DNA of 64,000 nucleotides from JAKALD01 sp963817785. Its GTDB lineage: Bacteria > Pseudomonadota > Gammaproteobacteria > Burkholderiales > SG8-39. A program made the position numbers and the translations under genes. The stretch lies in contig CAWFPL010000007.1 in assembly GCA_963817785.1 (NCBI GenBank), positions 1-64,000 of the forward strand. Reading direction: 5' to 3'. The notes under the pieces were generated by a model. That model was not told where the DNA came from. It did not search any database and was given only the letters and a program-made list of their open reading frames with translations. Below, piece by piece: positions 63,421-64,000 of this stretch (position 1 is the stretch's first letter; every line of letters begins with the position of its first letter).

Positions 63421-64000
63421 TCAGTGCGCGCCGCTCGCGATCTCCGCCCCGGATCCATGGTGCTGGCTGCGCGCCAGCCAGACGACAGGAATCAGCACGA
63501 CCAGCAGCACCGCAGCGGCGTTGAACACGTCGGTGACGCCCATGGTGTAGGCCTGCTGGTCGATCATACGGTTGAGCAAGGCGTGCACCTGCCCGAGGCT
63601 CAGGCCGGCCGACTGGAGCGCCGCGATGGCGTGCGTCGCGCTGGGGTCGAAGCGGGTGATGTGCTCGACCAGCTGCGCGTGGTGCAGGCTCGCGCGGTGG
63701 TCCCAGAGCGTGGTCGCGATCGACGTGCCGAACGCGCCCGCGGTAATGCGCGCGAAGTTGCTCAGGCCGGCGGCCGCGGGGATCTGGTCCGGGCGCAGGC
63801 CGGAGAGCGACAGGCCGATGAGCGGGATGAAGAAGCACGACACCGCCGCGCCCTGGATGATCGTCGGCAGGATCACCGTGCCGAGGCCCACCTGGGTGTT
63901 GAAGTTGCCGCGCATCGCGAACGTGAGCGCGAAGATCGCCAGCGCCAGGGTGGCGAAGATGCGCGCGTCGACCCGGTCGGTGCTGCGGCCCACCAGCGGG
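63421..64000 (-). CDS. EmrB/QacA-like MFS transporter, C-terminal part (window edge)
   Basis: About 192 residues are visible and the gene continues beyond the window. The helices FATLALAIFALTFAMRG, IIQGAAVSCFFIPLIGLSLS and VFNAAAVLLVVLIPVVWLA, with LRPDQIPAAAGLSNFARITA, are the last part of a DHA2 (14-helix) drug exporter of the EmrB type. It may be transcribed together with the efflux genes that follow 68 bp downstream. Confidence 0.85.
   Translation of the reverse strand, partial: PLVGRSTDRVDARIFATLALAIFALTFAMRGNFNTQVGLGTVILPTIIQGAAVSCFFIPLIGLSLSGLRPDQIPAAAGLSNFARITAGAFGTSIATTLWDHRASLHHAQLVEHITRFDPSATHAIAALQSAGLSLGQVHALLNRMIDQQAYTMGVTDVFNAAAVLLVVLIPVVWLARSQHHGSGAEIASGAH

Overview
The window is GC-rich, densely coded bacterial DNA of a betaproteobacterial type (inference from gene content and codon use: NitT/TauT-like and TAXI-TRAP transporters, RND pumps with two-component systems, a TcuA-like flavoprotein and a small Burkholderiales-type hypothetical protein). 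No rRNA, complete tRNA or CRISPR array is present.

Region 1 (1 to about 24,423) is a stack of integrative elements. Three copies of the 3' part of a tRNA-Arg(ACG) gene (808-854, 19209-19255, 24372-24423) lie in one orientation, and none has its 5' half. The first copy is followed by a tyrosine recombinase and an Xis-like gene on the minus strand. The second is followed, once an intron is removed, by the last codons of a lost integrase. Element 1 (about 855-19208) is a defence island. It carries an hsdM start fragment, a type III-like Mod gene split in frame by an IS630-like element, an intact Res-like helicase-nuclease, a DarT/DarG toxin-antitoxin pair, a frameshifted enoyl-CoA hydratase, and a three-gene ABC-three-component (ABC-3C) operon. 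Behind the Xis gene is a non-coding stretch with two arrays of 11-bp period repeats and a 22-bp perfect palindrome. Element 2 (about 19256-24371) has a composite group II intron (one intron inside another, with the two maturase genes fused), a polysaccharide deacetylase and an orphan ABC substrate-binding protein.

Region 2 (24,424-34,840) is chromosome-like with several decaying genes: a small hypothetical protein, a cytochrome P450 with an internal deletion, a GT51 transglycosylase, DoxX, a TylF-like methyltransferase, a DJ-1/PfpI protein, a ModA-like protein without signal peptide, a TAXI-TRAP receptor with a stop and a frameshift next to an intact fused TRAP permease, and an isocitrate/isopropylmalate dehydrogenase family gene.

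Region 3 (34,948-41,730) is a tight seven-gene plus-strand run: ComA-like phosphosulfolactate synthase, TrmB-like regulator, TcuA-like flavoprotein, and a NitT/TauT-type ABC importer (receptor, two permeases, ATPase). It looks like an uptake and catabolism operon for an unidentified small, possibly sulfonated, acid.

Region 4 (41,750-64,000) holds a heme-binding-like beta-barrel protein, a small CxxC protein, an LpxH-like hydrolase, a pstS gene behind a tandem Pho-box-like promoter, and two efflux loci. The first (45,302-53,257, plus) runs response regulator, kinase, outer membrane factor, adaptor, RND pump, PepSY protein, and is followed by a DedA-PAP2-LssY fusion. The second (63,352 down to 55,480, minus) runs outer membrane factor, adaptor, CusA/CzcA-like pump, response regulator, kinase, with the end of an EmrB-like MFS gene at the window edge.
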